From: Verrucomicrobia bacterium UBA740
GTDB lineage: Bacteria > Verrucomicrobiota > Kiritimatiellia > RFP12 > UBA1067
Reading direction: 5' to 3'
NCBI GenBank assembly: GCA_002298665.1
Contig: DBKW01000015.1
Coordinates: 234 to 14,299 of the forward strand
Length of the DNA stretch: 14,066 nucleotides
The stretch's first letter is position 1; every line of letters begins with the position of its first letter. Below, piece by piece: positions 1 to 6,885 of the stretch. The position numbers and the translations under genes were made by a program. The notes below the pieces were generated by a model that searched no databases, was not told the DNA's origin, and saw only the letters and a list, made by a program, of their open reading frames with translations.

Positions 1-66
1 CCGTTCCGGCGAGACGGCATCACCGTTCCGGCGAGACGGTATCGCCGTTCCGGCGAGACAGGGCAC
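1..66. repeat. Tandem array, 22-bp period, three units (cut by window edge)
   Basis: Three consecutive 22-bp units start at 1, 23 and 45. Each begins with CCGTTCCGGCGAGAC; units 1 and 2 continue with GG and differ in their last bases, and unit 3 diverges after the shared 15 bases. Within a unit CCGTT can pair with GACGG (one G-U) to give a small imperfect hairpin. A 22-bp period is not a multiple of three, so the array is unlikely to encode a peptide repeat. It touches the window start, so it probably continues leftwards. Its function is unknown: it could be a protein-binding array, a REP-like element, or the tail of a longer satellite. Confidence 0.8.
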
Positions 67-290
67 CACGTCCTAGGGCGGGGCGGAATTGCCAGATAAG
101 AAAACATCGTCAACTTCGAGTCCGTGGAGGGTCCATATTTGCCGCGGAAAATTCTCCCTTTTCGTGCTATGCGCGGCCGCTTGAGGTGGTGTTGTCGCAA
201 CATCCGGGACGCGGAACCAGGCCCTGGAAGCCGTTCGTCAAACCCCTACCGCGGCAGGTAAAAGAACGCCAGTCGGCACGCCCGGACGCG

Positions 291-370
291 GAGACCAAGG
301 TCTTTTACACAAGAGACCAAGGTCACTAGGTCAAGAGAACAAGGTCTCAGCACAGAGAGACCTTGGTCTC
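291..370. repeat. Second 22-bp-period array of GACC-NN-GGTC half-palindromes
   Basis: Four sites start exactly 22 bp apart: GAGACCAAGGTC at 291 and 313, GAGAACAAGGTC at 335, and GAGACCTTGGTC at 357. The last is an interrupted inverted repeat (GAGACC/GGTCTC around TT, 357-370). The 10 bp between successive sites are not conserved. Conserved 12-bp dyads at a spacing of about two helical turns would put bound dimers on one face of the DNA, as in a cooperative operator. That is inference; no regulator is encoded nearby. The array lies about 290 bp upstream of the DMT gene start. Confidence 0.8.
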
Positions 371-489
371 TTGGAAATCCATTATAAGGAGTAAGAGAAA
401 TAGGAATCCGGAGCGGGCTAAAATGTCGCACCCACCCGATGAAATATCACCTAGACCGAAAAGAAACAGTGACATCCGGCGGCGGAGGG

Positions 490-566
490 GTCCCTGGATG
501 GCGCGAGGTCCGTGCCGTGCATCGTCCCCCCTGGTGGACGGGAACGTTCCTTTTTCTTCCAGGGAC
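490..566. repeat. Nested inverted repeats, possible structured element
   Basis: GTCCCTGGA at 490-498 is perfectly complementary to TCCAGGGAC at 558-566. Between them lie a 5-bp stem (CGTCC 523-527 with GGACG 536-540) and the 10-bp palindrome GGAACGTTCC (541-550), followed by TTTTTC. The -10 box of the next gene is about 75 bp further right, so this element is not in that gene's leader unless a further upstream promoter exists. A small RNA, a protein-binding site or chance are all possible. Confidence 0.35.
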
Positions 567-640
567 GCGTCATTTGCCTCCACATTGGATTTCCCGATTT
601 CCGTTTTCGAGTTTAGGGATAGGCTCGGAGCGATATTTAT

Positions 641-648
641 GCTATAAT
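641..648 (+). promoter_or_regulatory. Extended -10 promoter of the DMT transporter
   Basis: TGC followed by TATAAT (643-648) is a perfect -10 hexamer with a TGn extension; the TG is at 640-641. No good -35 hexamer lies 16-18 bp upstream, which fits an extended -10 promoter. Transcription should start near 655, leaving only about 7 nt before the ATG at 662, and there is no Shine-Dalgarno in that stretch. The transcript would be nearly leaderless. Confidence 0.6.
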
Positions 649-661
649 ACGCACTTGACGT

Positions 662-1564
662 ATGAGTAAAACGACTAAAGGCATAATCGCAATCATCATC
701 AGCGCATTCGGATTCGCCCTGATGGCGCTCTTCGTGCGCCTGTGCGACGACTACGGTGCGCAAGTTTCCAGCTTCGAGAAGAGCTTCTTCCGCAATATCA
801 TCGCGCTTCTGCTGGCGTTCATCGTGTTTGTGCGCGCGCCCAAGACGGGACCCCATGCGCGGACCTTCCAGCCCGAGACCCCCCGCGCCAAGGCCTGGTG
901 GCTTCTTCTGACGCGCGCCGCGTTCGGGTCCATCGGCATTTTCGGCAATTTCTACGCCCTTTCCAAGATTCCCATCAGCGAAGCCATGACGCTGAACAAG
1001 ACCGCGCCGTTCTTTGCCGTTCTTTTCGCCGGACTTTTCCTCGGCGAACGCGTCAGCCGCCGGCAGGTTTGCGCGCTTGTCGTCGCGTTTCTAGGCGCGA
1101 TTCTCATCATGAAGCCGGGGTTCGGTCCGAACGATCTTTTCGCCATGATCTGCGCGCTGGCCGGCGGATTCGGCGCGGGTCTCGCCTACACCTGCGTGCA
1201 CGAATTGGGGCGGATTGGCGTCGGCGGCGCGCTCATAATCATCGTCTTCAGTGCCTTCTCCTGCCTGTGCGCCGTCCCCTTCTTCCTCTTCGACTACACG
1301 CCGCTCACCGGTGCCCAGCTCGCCATCTTGATAGGCGCCGGCGTGGGCGCGGCGATTGGACAGTTCGGCGTGACGGCCGCGTACCAGCTCGCCGAACCGC
1401 GCGCCGTGGCCGTCTTCGACTACACGAACATCATCTTCACGTCGTTTTTCGGGTTCTTCTTCTTCGCGCAGAAGCCCGATGCGCTAAGCATCCTGGGCTT
1501 CATCCTCATCATCGCCGCGGCATTCGGCATGAATTTTCGCCTCAACGGCCCACGACGGACCTGA
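662..1564 (+). CDS. DMT-family (EamA) membrane transporter
   Basis: A 300-aa, strongly hydrophobic protein with about ten predicted membrane helices arranged as two EamA repeats, the usual size and build of drug/metabolite transporter superfamily exporters or permeases. The end of the first repeat is recognisable: FLGERVSRRQ, then a hydrophobic helix ending in GAILIMKPG, the typical EamA pattern. The N-terminus (MSKTTKGIIAIIISAFGFAL) goes straight into helix 1. The substrate cannot be read from sequence; relatives carry amino acids, nucleotides, purines or other metabolites. The start is the first ATG after the -10 box and has no Shine-Dalgarno. It is the only clear plus-strand gene in the window and overlaps the minus-strand DUF167 gene tail to tail by 23 bp, so any terminator must lie inside the neighbouring coding sequence. 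Confidence 0.9.
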   Translation: MSKTTKGIIAIIISAFGFALMALFVRLCDDYGAQVSSFEKSFFRNIIALLLAFIVFVRAPKTGPHARTFQPETPRAKAWWLLLTRAAFGSIGIFGNFYALSKIPISEAMTLNKTAPFFAVLFAGLFLGERVSRRQVCALVVAFLGAILIMKPGFGPNDLFAMICALAGGFGAGLAYTCVHELGRIGVGGALIIIVFSAFSCLCAVPFFLFDYTPLTGAQLAILIGAGVGAAIGQFGVTAAYQLAEPRAVAVFDYTNIIFTSFFGFFFFAQKPDALSILGFILIIAAAFGMNFRLNGPRRT

Positions 1565-1832
1565 CCCGCGCCGCCGAAACGCCGCGCAGAAGAATGCGTT
1601 TGGTCTTGGACGTCTCGCCGCTGACGAAGACGACGGACGACTTCGGCAGGTCAAAAGCGTCCGCCAATGTCTCGACGAGTTCCCTGTTCGCCTTGCCGTC
1701 AACCGGCGCGCAGCGAATGCGCACCTTGAGCGCATCTTCCAGGATGCCGTCGATTCCCGCCCGGGACGAGCGTGGACGCGCCTTTACGGCCAGCACCACG
1801 CCCTCAGGCGTCTCGGTTAGATAGTCCGCCAT
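1542..1832 (-). CDS. DUF167 (YggU-type) protein
   Basis: A 96-aa protein matching the small DUF167/YggU family in length and pattern: an early KARPRSSRAGI segment, then ALKVRIRCAPVDGKANRELVE, with the family's characteristic APP/APVDGKAN motif, then SVVFVSGETSKTKRILLRG. Structures in this family are small alpha/beta folds; the cellular role is not established. This is the last gene of the long operon, and its start lies 29 nt inside the end of the pseudouridine synthase gene. The ATG at 1832 is preceded by AGAGGTG at a usable distance, which supports this start. The C-terminus overlaps the convergent DMT gene. Confidence 0.88.
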   Translation of the reverse strand: MADYLTETPEGVVLAVKARPRSSRAGIDGILEDALKVRIRCAPVDGKANRELVETLADAFDLPKSSVVFVSGETSKTKRILLRGVSAARVRSVVGR

Positions 1833-2553
1833 TCTGCAGCACCTCTTTGCATTCTGCCGCGGTCAGATCGCGCCACTGTCCCGGTTTAAGATCGCGCGGC
1901 AGGCGAAGTCCGCCGATGGCGATGCGCTTGAGCGAAAGAACCACGAGATGTGCCGCGCTGCACATGTAGCGGATTTGCCGCTTGCGCCCTTCCCGCAGGC
2001 GAAAGATCAATGTGGTCACATTGTTCTCGGGGCCGCGGACGACTTCCACCGGGACCGGACGCGTCACATAACCGTCCGGCATCGTGACGGGTCCGCGCAA
2101 GATGCGCAATTTATCCTCCGACCAGTGTCCGGCGGCGCGCACGAGATACGTTTTCTCGTGGTCGTAGCGCGGATGCGTCAGGCGCAACGTCAAATCGCCG
2201 TCGTTGGAAAGGAGAAGAAGTCCTTCGCTGTCCTTGTCGAGCCGCCCGACCGGGACGAGGCGTTCGGGAATCTGTCCCCGGATGAGATCCAATACCGTCT
2301 CGCCGCCAAAAGGGTCCCGCGTTGAGGAAAGGACGCCCACGGGTTTATAAAGAAGAATGGTGCGTTTGCGCTCCGGCGCCGCAATAATCTTGCCCGAAAC
2401 CGCGATCTTCGCGTTGGCGGGGTCGACACGGAATCCGGCTTCGCGCACGACAAGGCTATCCACCGTCACCACACCCGAGGCAATCAACGCCGCGGCGCCC
2501 CTCCGCGAAGAAATCCCCGCCTGCGCAAGAACATTCTGCAACCGTTCAGACAT
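1804..2553 (-). CDS. RsuA/RluB/E/F-family rRNA pseudouridine synthase
   Basis: A 249-aa enzyme expected to convert a specific uridine in 16S or 23S rRNA to pseudouridine. Residues about 3-50 form an S4 RNA-binding domain (RLQNVLAQAGISSRRGAAAL). The catalytic domain follows, with YKPVGVLSS near 69-77 and the family motif GRLDKDSEGLLLLSNDGDL at 103-121, in which D106 is the predicted catalytic aspartate. SEG replaces the more usual TxG, a mild change. REGRKRQIRYM further on is the conserved C-terminal RNA-contact segment. The upstream in-frame ATG at 2634 would add 27 unrelated residues and lie deep in thiD; the ATG at 2553 has GGAGG four nt upstream and overlaps thiD by 8 nt. Whether it acts on the RsuA, RluB, RluE or RluF site cannot be settled by eye. 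Confidence 0.9.
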   Translation of the reverse strand: MSERLQNVLAQAGISSRRGAAALIASGVVTVDSLVVREAGFRVDPANAKIAVSGKIIAAPERKRTILLYKPVGVLSSTRDPFGGETVLDLIRGQIPERLVPVGRLDKDSEGLLLLSNDGDLTLRLTHPRYDHEKTYLVRAAGHWSEDKLRILRGPVTMPDGYVTRPVPVEVVRGPENNVTTLIFRLREGRKRQIRYMCSAAHLVVLSLKRIAIGGLRLPRDLKPGQWRDLTAAECKEVLQNGGLSNRDA

Positions 2554-3379
2554 CCGACCTCCGTTTATCCACAAATCCCAACACGCCGCAAGCGGGCCCC
2601 ACCCAGAAAGCCCCTTCAATCGCCTGGTGGACATAATCCTTCGCGCCGCTCACGGCATCCGCCAAAGAAGCGCCGCGGGCCAATTCGGCGGCAAGCGCCG
2701 CAGCAAGCGAACAACCCGTCCCGTGCGTGGAGACCGGCCGGACGACACGCGGAGCGGTGAAGGCGGAAAACGTCTTTCCATCGAAAAGGACATCGACCGC
2801 CTCGGCGTCTTGACCATGGCCGCCCTTCACAAGAACCGCGACACCAAACTGGTCGTAGAGTGCGCGCGCATAGTCCTTGGCGCGCGCAACCGTCGCCTCG
2901 CGGGGTGCGGAAGGCGCCTTGTTCAGCAAAACTTCCGCCTCGGGCAGATTGGGCGTCATCACCGTCGCAAGCGGCAAAAGTCCGGTTTTGAGAGCGACAA
3001 GCGCGTCGTCCGAGATGAGCTTCGCCCCACTCGTCGCGACCATCACGGGGTCCACGACCTTGGCGATCGACGGGTGTTCCGCCAGACGCGACGCCACAAC
3101 TTCTATCACGGCCGGGTCGGCGAGCATGCCTGTCTTCAGCGCGGCGACGGAATAGGCTTCCAGGACAGCGTCCAATTGCGCCGCGACAAAGTCCGCGGGC
3201 ACTCCCAGGACGGCGCGCACGGCAAAAGGCGTCTGGGCCGTGAGCGCGGCGAATACGGTACAACCATGCAGTCCGTAGGCGTGGAAAGCCCGCAAATCCG
3301 CCTGGACGCCCGCGTTTCCGCCCGAATCGGACCCGGCGATCGTCAGGCAACAGGGTTGGACCCGCGCCGGGGGAATCAC
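2546..3379 (-). CDS. thiD: Hydroxymethylpyrimidine (phosphate) kinase ThiD
   Basis: A 277-aa ribokinase-fold enzyme that phosphorylates HMP and HMP-P to HMP-PP for thiamine synthesis. Visible motifs are the substrate-site signature AGSDSGGNAGVQADL (15-29), VVDPVMVATSG (108-118), TPNLPEAEVLL (142-152), KGGH (185-188) and the anion-hole/ATP motif THGTGCS (218-224). The start is best taken as GTG at 3379: it overlaps the previous gene's TGA as GTGA and has GGAGG upstream. The ATG at 3406 would add nine residues and enlarge the overlap. No other thiamine gene is present, so it may serve salvage or be regulated with the operon. A pyridoxal kinase of the same fold is a less likely alternative because the HMP-site motif fits ThiD well. 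Confidence 0.92.
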   Translation of the reverse strand: MIPPARVQPCCLTIAGSDSGGNAGVQADLRAFHAYGLHGCTVFAALTAQTPFAVRAVLGVPADFVAAQLDAVLEAYSVAALKTGMLADPAVIEVVASRLAEHPSIAKVVDPVMVATSGAKLISDDALVALKTGLLPLATVMTPNLPEAEVLLNKAPSAPREATVARAKDYARALYDQFGVAVLVKGGHGQDAEAVDVLFDGKTFSAFTAPRVVRPVSTHGTGCSLAAALAAELARGASLADAVSGAKDYVHQAIEGAFWVGPACGVLGFVDKRRSDV

Positions 3380-4050
3380 AAATCCTCCAGCTTGAGGGTG
3401 GTCCATTTGTCGTCATCCAAGGCGGACAGAAGATTTTGGGCCGTTATCTTGTCGCCCCGGCGGCGCAAGACAAGTATGCGCGCGATAAGCGCACTCTCAA
3501 GATCCGTAAGAACGGCCCCGTCCTTGCGGTCCTGGAGAATGCGCAAGAGGTCGTTTGTCGTCACGCTGGGCTTGGATTCGGCCCGCGGCACGAACAAATT
3601 GATAACCATTGTCGCAAAGCTCGACAGCGGATGCAAGACGACGGCAACCGTTTCGTAGAGAGGCGCCAGAAAGAGGACGCGCTCTAGCGGACGGGTGGTG
3701 CAAAGGAGTTTCGGAAAGAATTCGCCCAAATACAGGACGACGAACGCGGCGACGCAGGCCCAAACGGTGCGCATGAGCGAAGAATCGGCGAATATGCGCG
3801 AGGCGAGCGCGGCGGAAGCCGACGAGAAAAGCGTGTTGGCGATATTGTTCCCGACGAGAATCGTCGTCACGGTATCCTGCAGATTGGTGATTGCCCGCAA
3901 AACAATCTTGGCTTTGGTCGAGCCCTCGCGCGACAAATGCACGATGCGCCCGCGCGAAACCGTGACAAAAGCCGCTTCCGTTCCCGAAAAGAATCCGGAA
4001 AGGACGAGCGCCACGAGAATAAGAATCCCCAACAAGACCGAAATGATCAT
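3376..4050 (-). CDS. Short CNNM (DUF21) membrane protein lacking CBS domains
   Basis: A 224-aa protein consisting essentially of the CNNM/DUF21 membrane domain. FSGTEAAFVTVSRGRI (about 21-36) and LGEFFPK (108-114) match the conserved SGSETA and GEITPK motifs of the family and of the larger neighbour. Hydrophobic helices lie near 2-22, 60-85, 97-112 and 124-152. After residue 160 it keeps the linker helix that normally leads into the CBS pair and then stops; the CBS pair and CorC/HlyC domain are absent. Its ATG overlaps the stop of the full-length CNNM gene as ATGA, and its stop overlaps thiD as GTGA. The family is linked to Mg2+/Co2+ handling and older 'hemolysin C' names. The pairing suggests a heteromeric partner of the upstream protein (inference). 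Confidence 0.85.
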   Translation of the reverse strand: MIISVLLGILILVALVLSGFFSGTEAAFVTVSRGRIVHLSREGSTKAKIVLRAITNLQDTVTTILVGNNIANTLFSSASAALASRIFADSSLMRTVWACVAAFVVLYLGEFFPKLLCTTRPLERVLFLAPLYETVAVVLHPLSSFATMVINLFVPRAESKPSVTTNDLLRILQDRKDGAVLTDLESALIARILVLRRRGDKITAQNLLSALDDDKWTTLKLEDL

Positions 4051-5315
4051 TCCATATCCTCCCGCGTCTTTTCAACCGCCTCGTCCGTCTCGGCAATCAA
4101 CTCGGCATCGGTGTCGGGCATGGGGAACTCGAGAACTTCGAGTTTAACCAATTCAACGCGATGTCTGCGGCGCTTGAGGATCGTAAGACGGCAGCCTTGG
4201 GCGTCTATAACCTGCCCAACATGCGGAATCCGCTCAACTTGCGCCGCAATCCAGCCCGCCAGGCGGTCCGCATCTTCCGCTTCGAGCTCAAGACCGATCG
4301 TGCGGTTGATCTCGTCCAGACTCGCGTTCGCGTCAATCGTCCAGACACGCGCAGACTCGCGGCGGATAAGCGGCTCGAGATCGCGGTGACCCAACACATC
4401 GGGACCGACAATCAACTCCATGATGTCCGTCAGCGTGATAAGCCCCGCTGTGCCGCCAAATTCATCGGTCACGATGGCGATTGGCAAGCGGCTTTTCCTG
4501 AAGGTCGTCAATAAATCGTCCAAGGTCGCCTGTTCGGGCACAAAGAGCGCGTCGAACCGCTTTCCCGTGCGCGCGTCGTAAATGCCCTCGATGGCGTCGG
4601 GCGTGCGGTTGAAAATCGGCAGATAATGGTGGCGCGTGAGTGCCAAAGTGGCCGCGAGCGATTCCGGCGGCAGATCCGAGTCGTAGCCTTCGATGTCCAC
4701 GCGGGGCGTCATCTCGTCATTGGCGTGCAGTTCCGAGAGCCGCAAGACGCCTTCTATCATCTTCTCGTCCTCGAGCGCGAACTCCCCGCTCTCCGCCGCC
4801 ACCTCCAATACGCTTACGAGTTCCGCGTCCGAAAGCGCACGGCGCTCGCGCGTCAAAGCCTTGGCATACGCGCGGGACGAAAACTGGAAGAACACCGTGA
4901 GCGGCTTCAGGATTACCATCAGAAACAGCATAATGCGCGCGCAAAAAGGCGCGACGAACTCCCCGTAACGAAGCGCCAGCCGCTTGGGCGTAATCTCACC
5001 AAACGCCAAAAGCAGAATCGTCATGACCGGAACGGCCAGCGCGCCGCCACCGTGTGGAATGCACACTGACAATACCAGGTACCCGAGCGTGGCCGCGGCA
5101 AAATTGACAAAGGTATTCCCGACAAGCAGGGTGGAAAGGAGCGCCGCGGAATTCGCGAGACACAATGAAATACGAGCATCGTCCACGGCGCTCCGTGCGC
5201 GGATACGCGCACGCTGGGCCCCTGTCAGCGAAAAAAGAGCCGTCTCAGAGCCAGAAAAGAGCGCGGACAGTGCCAAAAGCACGATCAACGCACCTGTCTC
5301 AAGACAAATAACCAT
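4047..5315 (-). CDS. CNNM/CBS/CorC (HlyC-family) transport protein
   Basis: A 422-aa protein with the full bacterial CNNM layout. The N-terminal membrane domain (about 1-165) has FSGSETALFSL (20-30) and GEITPK (106-111). A CBS pair (about 200-305) starts at MTPRVDIEGY and includes LPIAIVTDEFGGTAGLITL (277-295). A C-terminal CorC/HlyC domain (about 315-400) includes LIRRESARVWTIDANASLDE and the LAGWIAAQ segment. Bacterial relatives such as CorC, MpfA and YrkA act in Mg2+ or Co2+ efflux or resistance, with CBS domains as nucleotide sensors; old 'hemolysin' names are misleading. It starts three nt after the panD stop with no clear Shine-Dalgarno, so it probably depends on coupling. The next gene is a shortened paralogue. 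Confidence 0.92.
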   Translation of the reverse strand: MVICLETGALIVLLALSALFSGSETALFSLTGAQRARIRARSAVDDARISLCLANSAALLSTLLVGNTFVNFAAATLGYLVLSVCIPHGGGALAVPVMTILLLAFGEITPKRLALRYGEFVAPFCARIMLFLMVILKPLTVFFQFSSRAYAKALTRERRALSDAELVSVLEVAAESGEFALEDEKMIEGVLRLSELHANDEMTPRVDIEGYDSDLPPESLAATLALTRHHYLPIFNRTPDAIEGIYDARTGKRFDALFVPEQATLDDLLTTFRKSRLPIAIVTDEFGGTAGLITLTDIMELIVGPDVLGHRDLEPLIRRESARVWTIDANASLDEINRTIGLELEAEDADRLAGWIAAQVERIPHVGQVIDAQGCRLTILKRRRHRVELVKLEVLEFPMPDTDAELIAETDEAVEKTREDME

Positions 5316-5318
5316 TCG

Positions 5319-5645
5319 TCAGAAATGTTTGACGCGCGGCGTCCAATTCGCGGCTTCTTCCGGCGAAAAGACGCCAAAAGCCATGACTATGAGCCGGTCG
5401 CCTACCTTCCCCTGATGCGCCGCGGCGCCATTCAAACAGCAGACATGGGAACCGCGCGCGCCGGCAATCGCATAGGTCTCAAATCGGTTTCCGTTCTCCA
5501 CGTCGGCGCAGAGAATCTTTTCGTAGGGGACAATCCCCACCGCCTCCATGTCATCGGGGTCAAGCGTCAACGAGCCTTCGTAGTCAAGACACGCCTCGGT
5601 CACACGAATGCGATGGAGTTTCGCCTTTAACAAAGTCAGTTGCAT
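5319..5645 (-). CDS. panD: Aspartate 1-decarboxylase precursor
   Basis: A 108-aa pyruvoyl-dependent enzyme that makes beta-alanine from L-aspartate for pantothenate and coenzyme A. It is a zymogen cleaved between Gly24 and Ser25, and that site is intact (YEGS, 22-25). Other active-site residues known from the E. coli enzyme are also present at matching numbers: Lys9, Arg54, Thr57, Tyr58 and Asn72 in NGAAA. Length is close to the usual 115-126 aa. It begins one nt after the clpX stop. No panB, panC or PanZ-like factor is visible, so beta-alanine synthesis is split from the rest of the pathway. A CoA link to the Clp genes is not shown; co-location may only be shared expression. Confidence 0.96.
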   Translation of the reverse strand: MQLTLLKAKLHRIRVTEACLDYEGSLTLDPDDMEAVGIVPYEKILCADVENGNRFETYAIAGARGSHVCCLNGAAAHQGKVGDRLIVMAFGVFSPEEAANWTPRVKHF

Positions 5646-5646
5646 A

Positions 5647-6885
5647 TCAGTCGCCTAATTTCTTGTGGATCATTTCGGCCGTTATCGTAACCTTTTTCAT
5701 CTTGCTGTTGCCGGGCGCTTCATACATGATATCGGTCATCAACCGTTCCATCTCGGCCCGTAGTCCGCGCGCACCCGTCTTGCGAACAAGCGCCATGCGC
5801 GCCAATTCGCGCAAAGCTTCCGTCTCGAACACAAGTTCAACGCCATCCATCGCCAGCAACTTTGTATATTGCTTGACGAGGGAATTCTTGGGCTCCGTCA
5901 AAATCCGCACAAGGTCGTCTTCCGTGAGTTCCTCCAGTGCCGTCACGATCGGCAAACGTCCGATAAACTCGGGGATGAGTCCGAATTTGACAAAGTCCTG
6001 CGGACGCGCCTGTCGCAAAAGGCTGGTCAAACTCCCTTGTTCGGACGCGACCGCCGTACCATCCTCGCGCGCGAATCCGATTTCGCGCTTGCCCGTGCGT
6101 TCGGCAATGATCTTGTCCAACCCGACGAACGCGCCGCCGCAAATGAAGAGGATGTTCTTGGTGTCCACTTCTATGTATTCCTGATCCGGGTGCTTACGCC
6201 CGCCCTTCGGAGGAACGCGGCAAATCGTGCCTTCCAGGATCTTCAGAAGCGCCTGCTGCACGCCCTCGCCCGAAACGTCGCGCGTAATGGAGACGTTATC
6301 CGTCTTGGACGCGATCTTGTCGATCTCGTCCACATAGATGATGCCGCGTTGCGCTTGCGCGACGTCCCCGTTGGCATTCTGCAGAAGATAGCGCACGAGA
6401 TTTTCCACATCCTCGCCCACATACCCCGCTTGCGTCAGAACCGTCGCGTCGCCAATGGCAAAGGGGACGCCAAGCATCTTCGCCAGCGTGCGGGCAAGAA
6501 GCGTCTTTCCGGTGCCGGTCGGACCCAGCATCAGGATGTTGGACTTCTCGATATCCACGCCGGCCAGTGGATCTTCCCCGTCTTTCTTTTCCGCGGCGCT
6601 TTCCAAACGCCGATAGTGGTTATGGACGGCTACCGCCAAAACCTTCTTCGTCTCGTCATGCCCTATGACGTACTGGTCGAGGAATTGCTTGATTTCACGC
6701 GGAGAAGGCGTGGGCGGCAACTTCTTTGAAGATTCCTTGTCCGTCTCCTCGTTTTCTTTTGAATCAAGAACGCGGTTGATATATCTCACGCAGTCGACGC
6801 AGATGTTGCCATCTGCGCCGGGAATCAAAGCGACTTCTTTCGCGGAACGCCCGCAGAACGAACAATGTTCGTCTTTCTTCTTCAT
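5647..6885 (-). CDS. clpX: ATP-dependent Clp protease ATP-binding subunit ClpX
   Basis: A 412-aa AAA+ unfoldase that recognises substrates and feeds them into ClpP in the cytoplasm. The N-terminal zinc-binding domain has its four cysteines (C8, C11, C29, C32). Walker A GPTGTGKT is at 121-128, pore-1 loop GYVG at 154-157, Walker B IIYVDEID at 182-189, RKH loop at 230-232, the IGF ClpP-docking loop at 269-271, and a sensor-2 stretch GARGLR near the C-terminus. All features expected for a functional partner of ClpP are present. The ATG at 6885 overlaps the clpP TGA as ATGA; the in-frame ATG at 6915 would add ten residues inside clpP and precede the conserved start, so it was not used. Confidence 0.97.
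   Translation of the reverse strand: MKKKDEHCSFCGRSAKEVALIPGADGNICVDCVRYINRVLDSKENEETDKESSKKLPPTPSPREIKQFLDQYVIGHDETKKVLAVAVHNHYRRLESAAEKKDGEDPLAGVDIEKSNILMLGPTGTGKTLLARTLAKMLGVPFAIGDATVLTQAGYVGEDVENLVRYLLQNANGDVAQAQRGIIYVDEIDKIASKTDNVSITRDVSGEGVQQALLKILEGTICRVPPKGGRKHPDQEYIEVDTKNILFICGGAFVGLDKIIAERTGKREIGFAREDGTAVASEQGSLTSLLRQARPQDFVKFGLIPEFIGRLPIVTALEELTEDDLVRILTEPKNSLVKQYTKLLAMDGVELVFETEALRELARMALVRKTGARGLRAEMERLMTDIMYEAPGNSKMKKVTITAEMIHKKLGD

Larger units (their letters stand above)
67..661. other. Gene-free region upstream of the DMT transporter
   Basis: No reading frame here looks coding: the open frames on either strand give low-complexity or Arg-rich translations with no family resemblance, and the largest one (minus strand) runs into the antisense of the transporter. 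The region holds the second 22-bp array (291-370), a 9-bp inverted repeat (490-498 with 558-566) around a smaller hairpin, the 10-bp palindrome GGAACGTTCC (541-550), and at its right edge the extended -10 box of the downstream gene. About 220 bp between the two arrays (67-290) show nothing I can assign. Confidence 0.6.

Noticed and set aside
1..370. CRISPR array
   Set aside because: The period is only 22 bp in total, with no 25-40-bp repeats and unique spacers of similar length, and no cas genes nearby.
364..388. A sigma70-like promoter (TTGGTC and TATAAG) at the end of the 22-bp array
   Set aside because: The spacing is only 13 bp and there is no coding start after the AAGGAG that follows, so the match is probably chance.
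347..856. A 169-codon minus-strand open frame through the promoter region of the transporter
   Set aside because: Antisense to the transporter N-terminus and running through non-coding sequence and repeats; no recognisable domain and no ribosome binding site seen.
742..1824. A 360-codon plus-strand open frame across the transporter and DUF167 genes
   Set aside because: Arg-rich shadow of the EamA gene in another frame, continuing into antisense of DUF167.
3380..3406. ATG at 3406 as the thiD start
   Set aside because: The GTG at 3379 forms a GTGA overlap with the previous stop and has GGAGG upstream, and homologues begin close to the AGSDSGG motif.
2357..3658. A 433-codon plus-strand open frame antisense to the pseudouridine synthase, thiD and CNNM genes
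   Set aside because: The minus-strand proteins have full family motifs; this frame has none and is highly basic.
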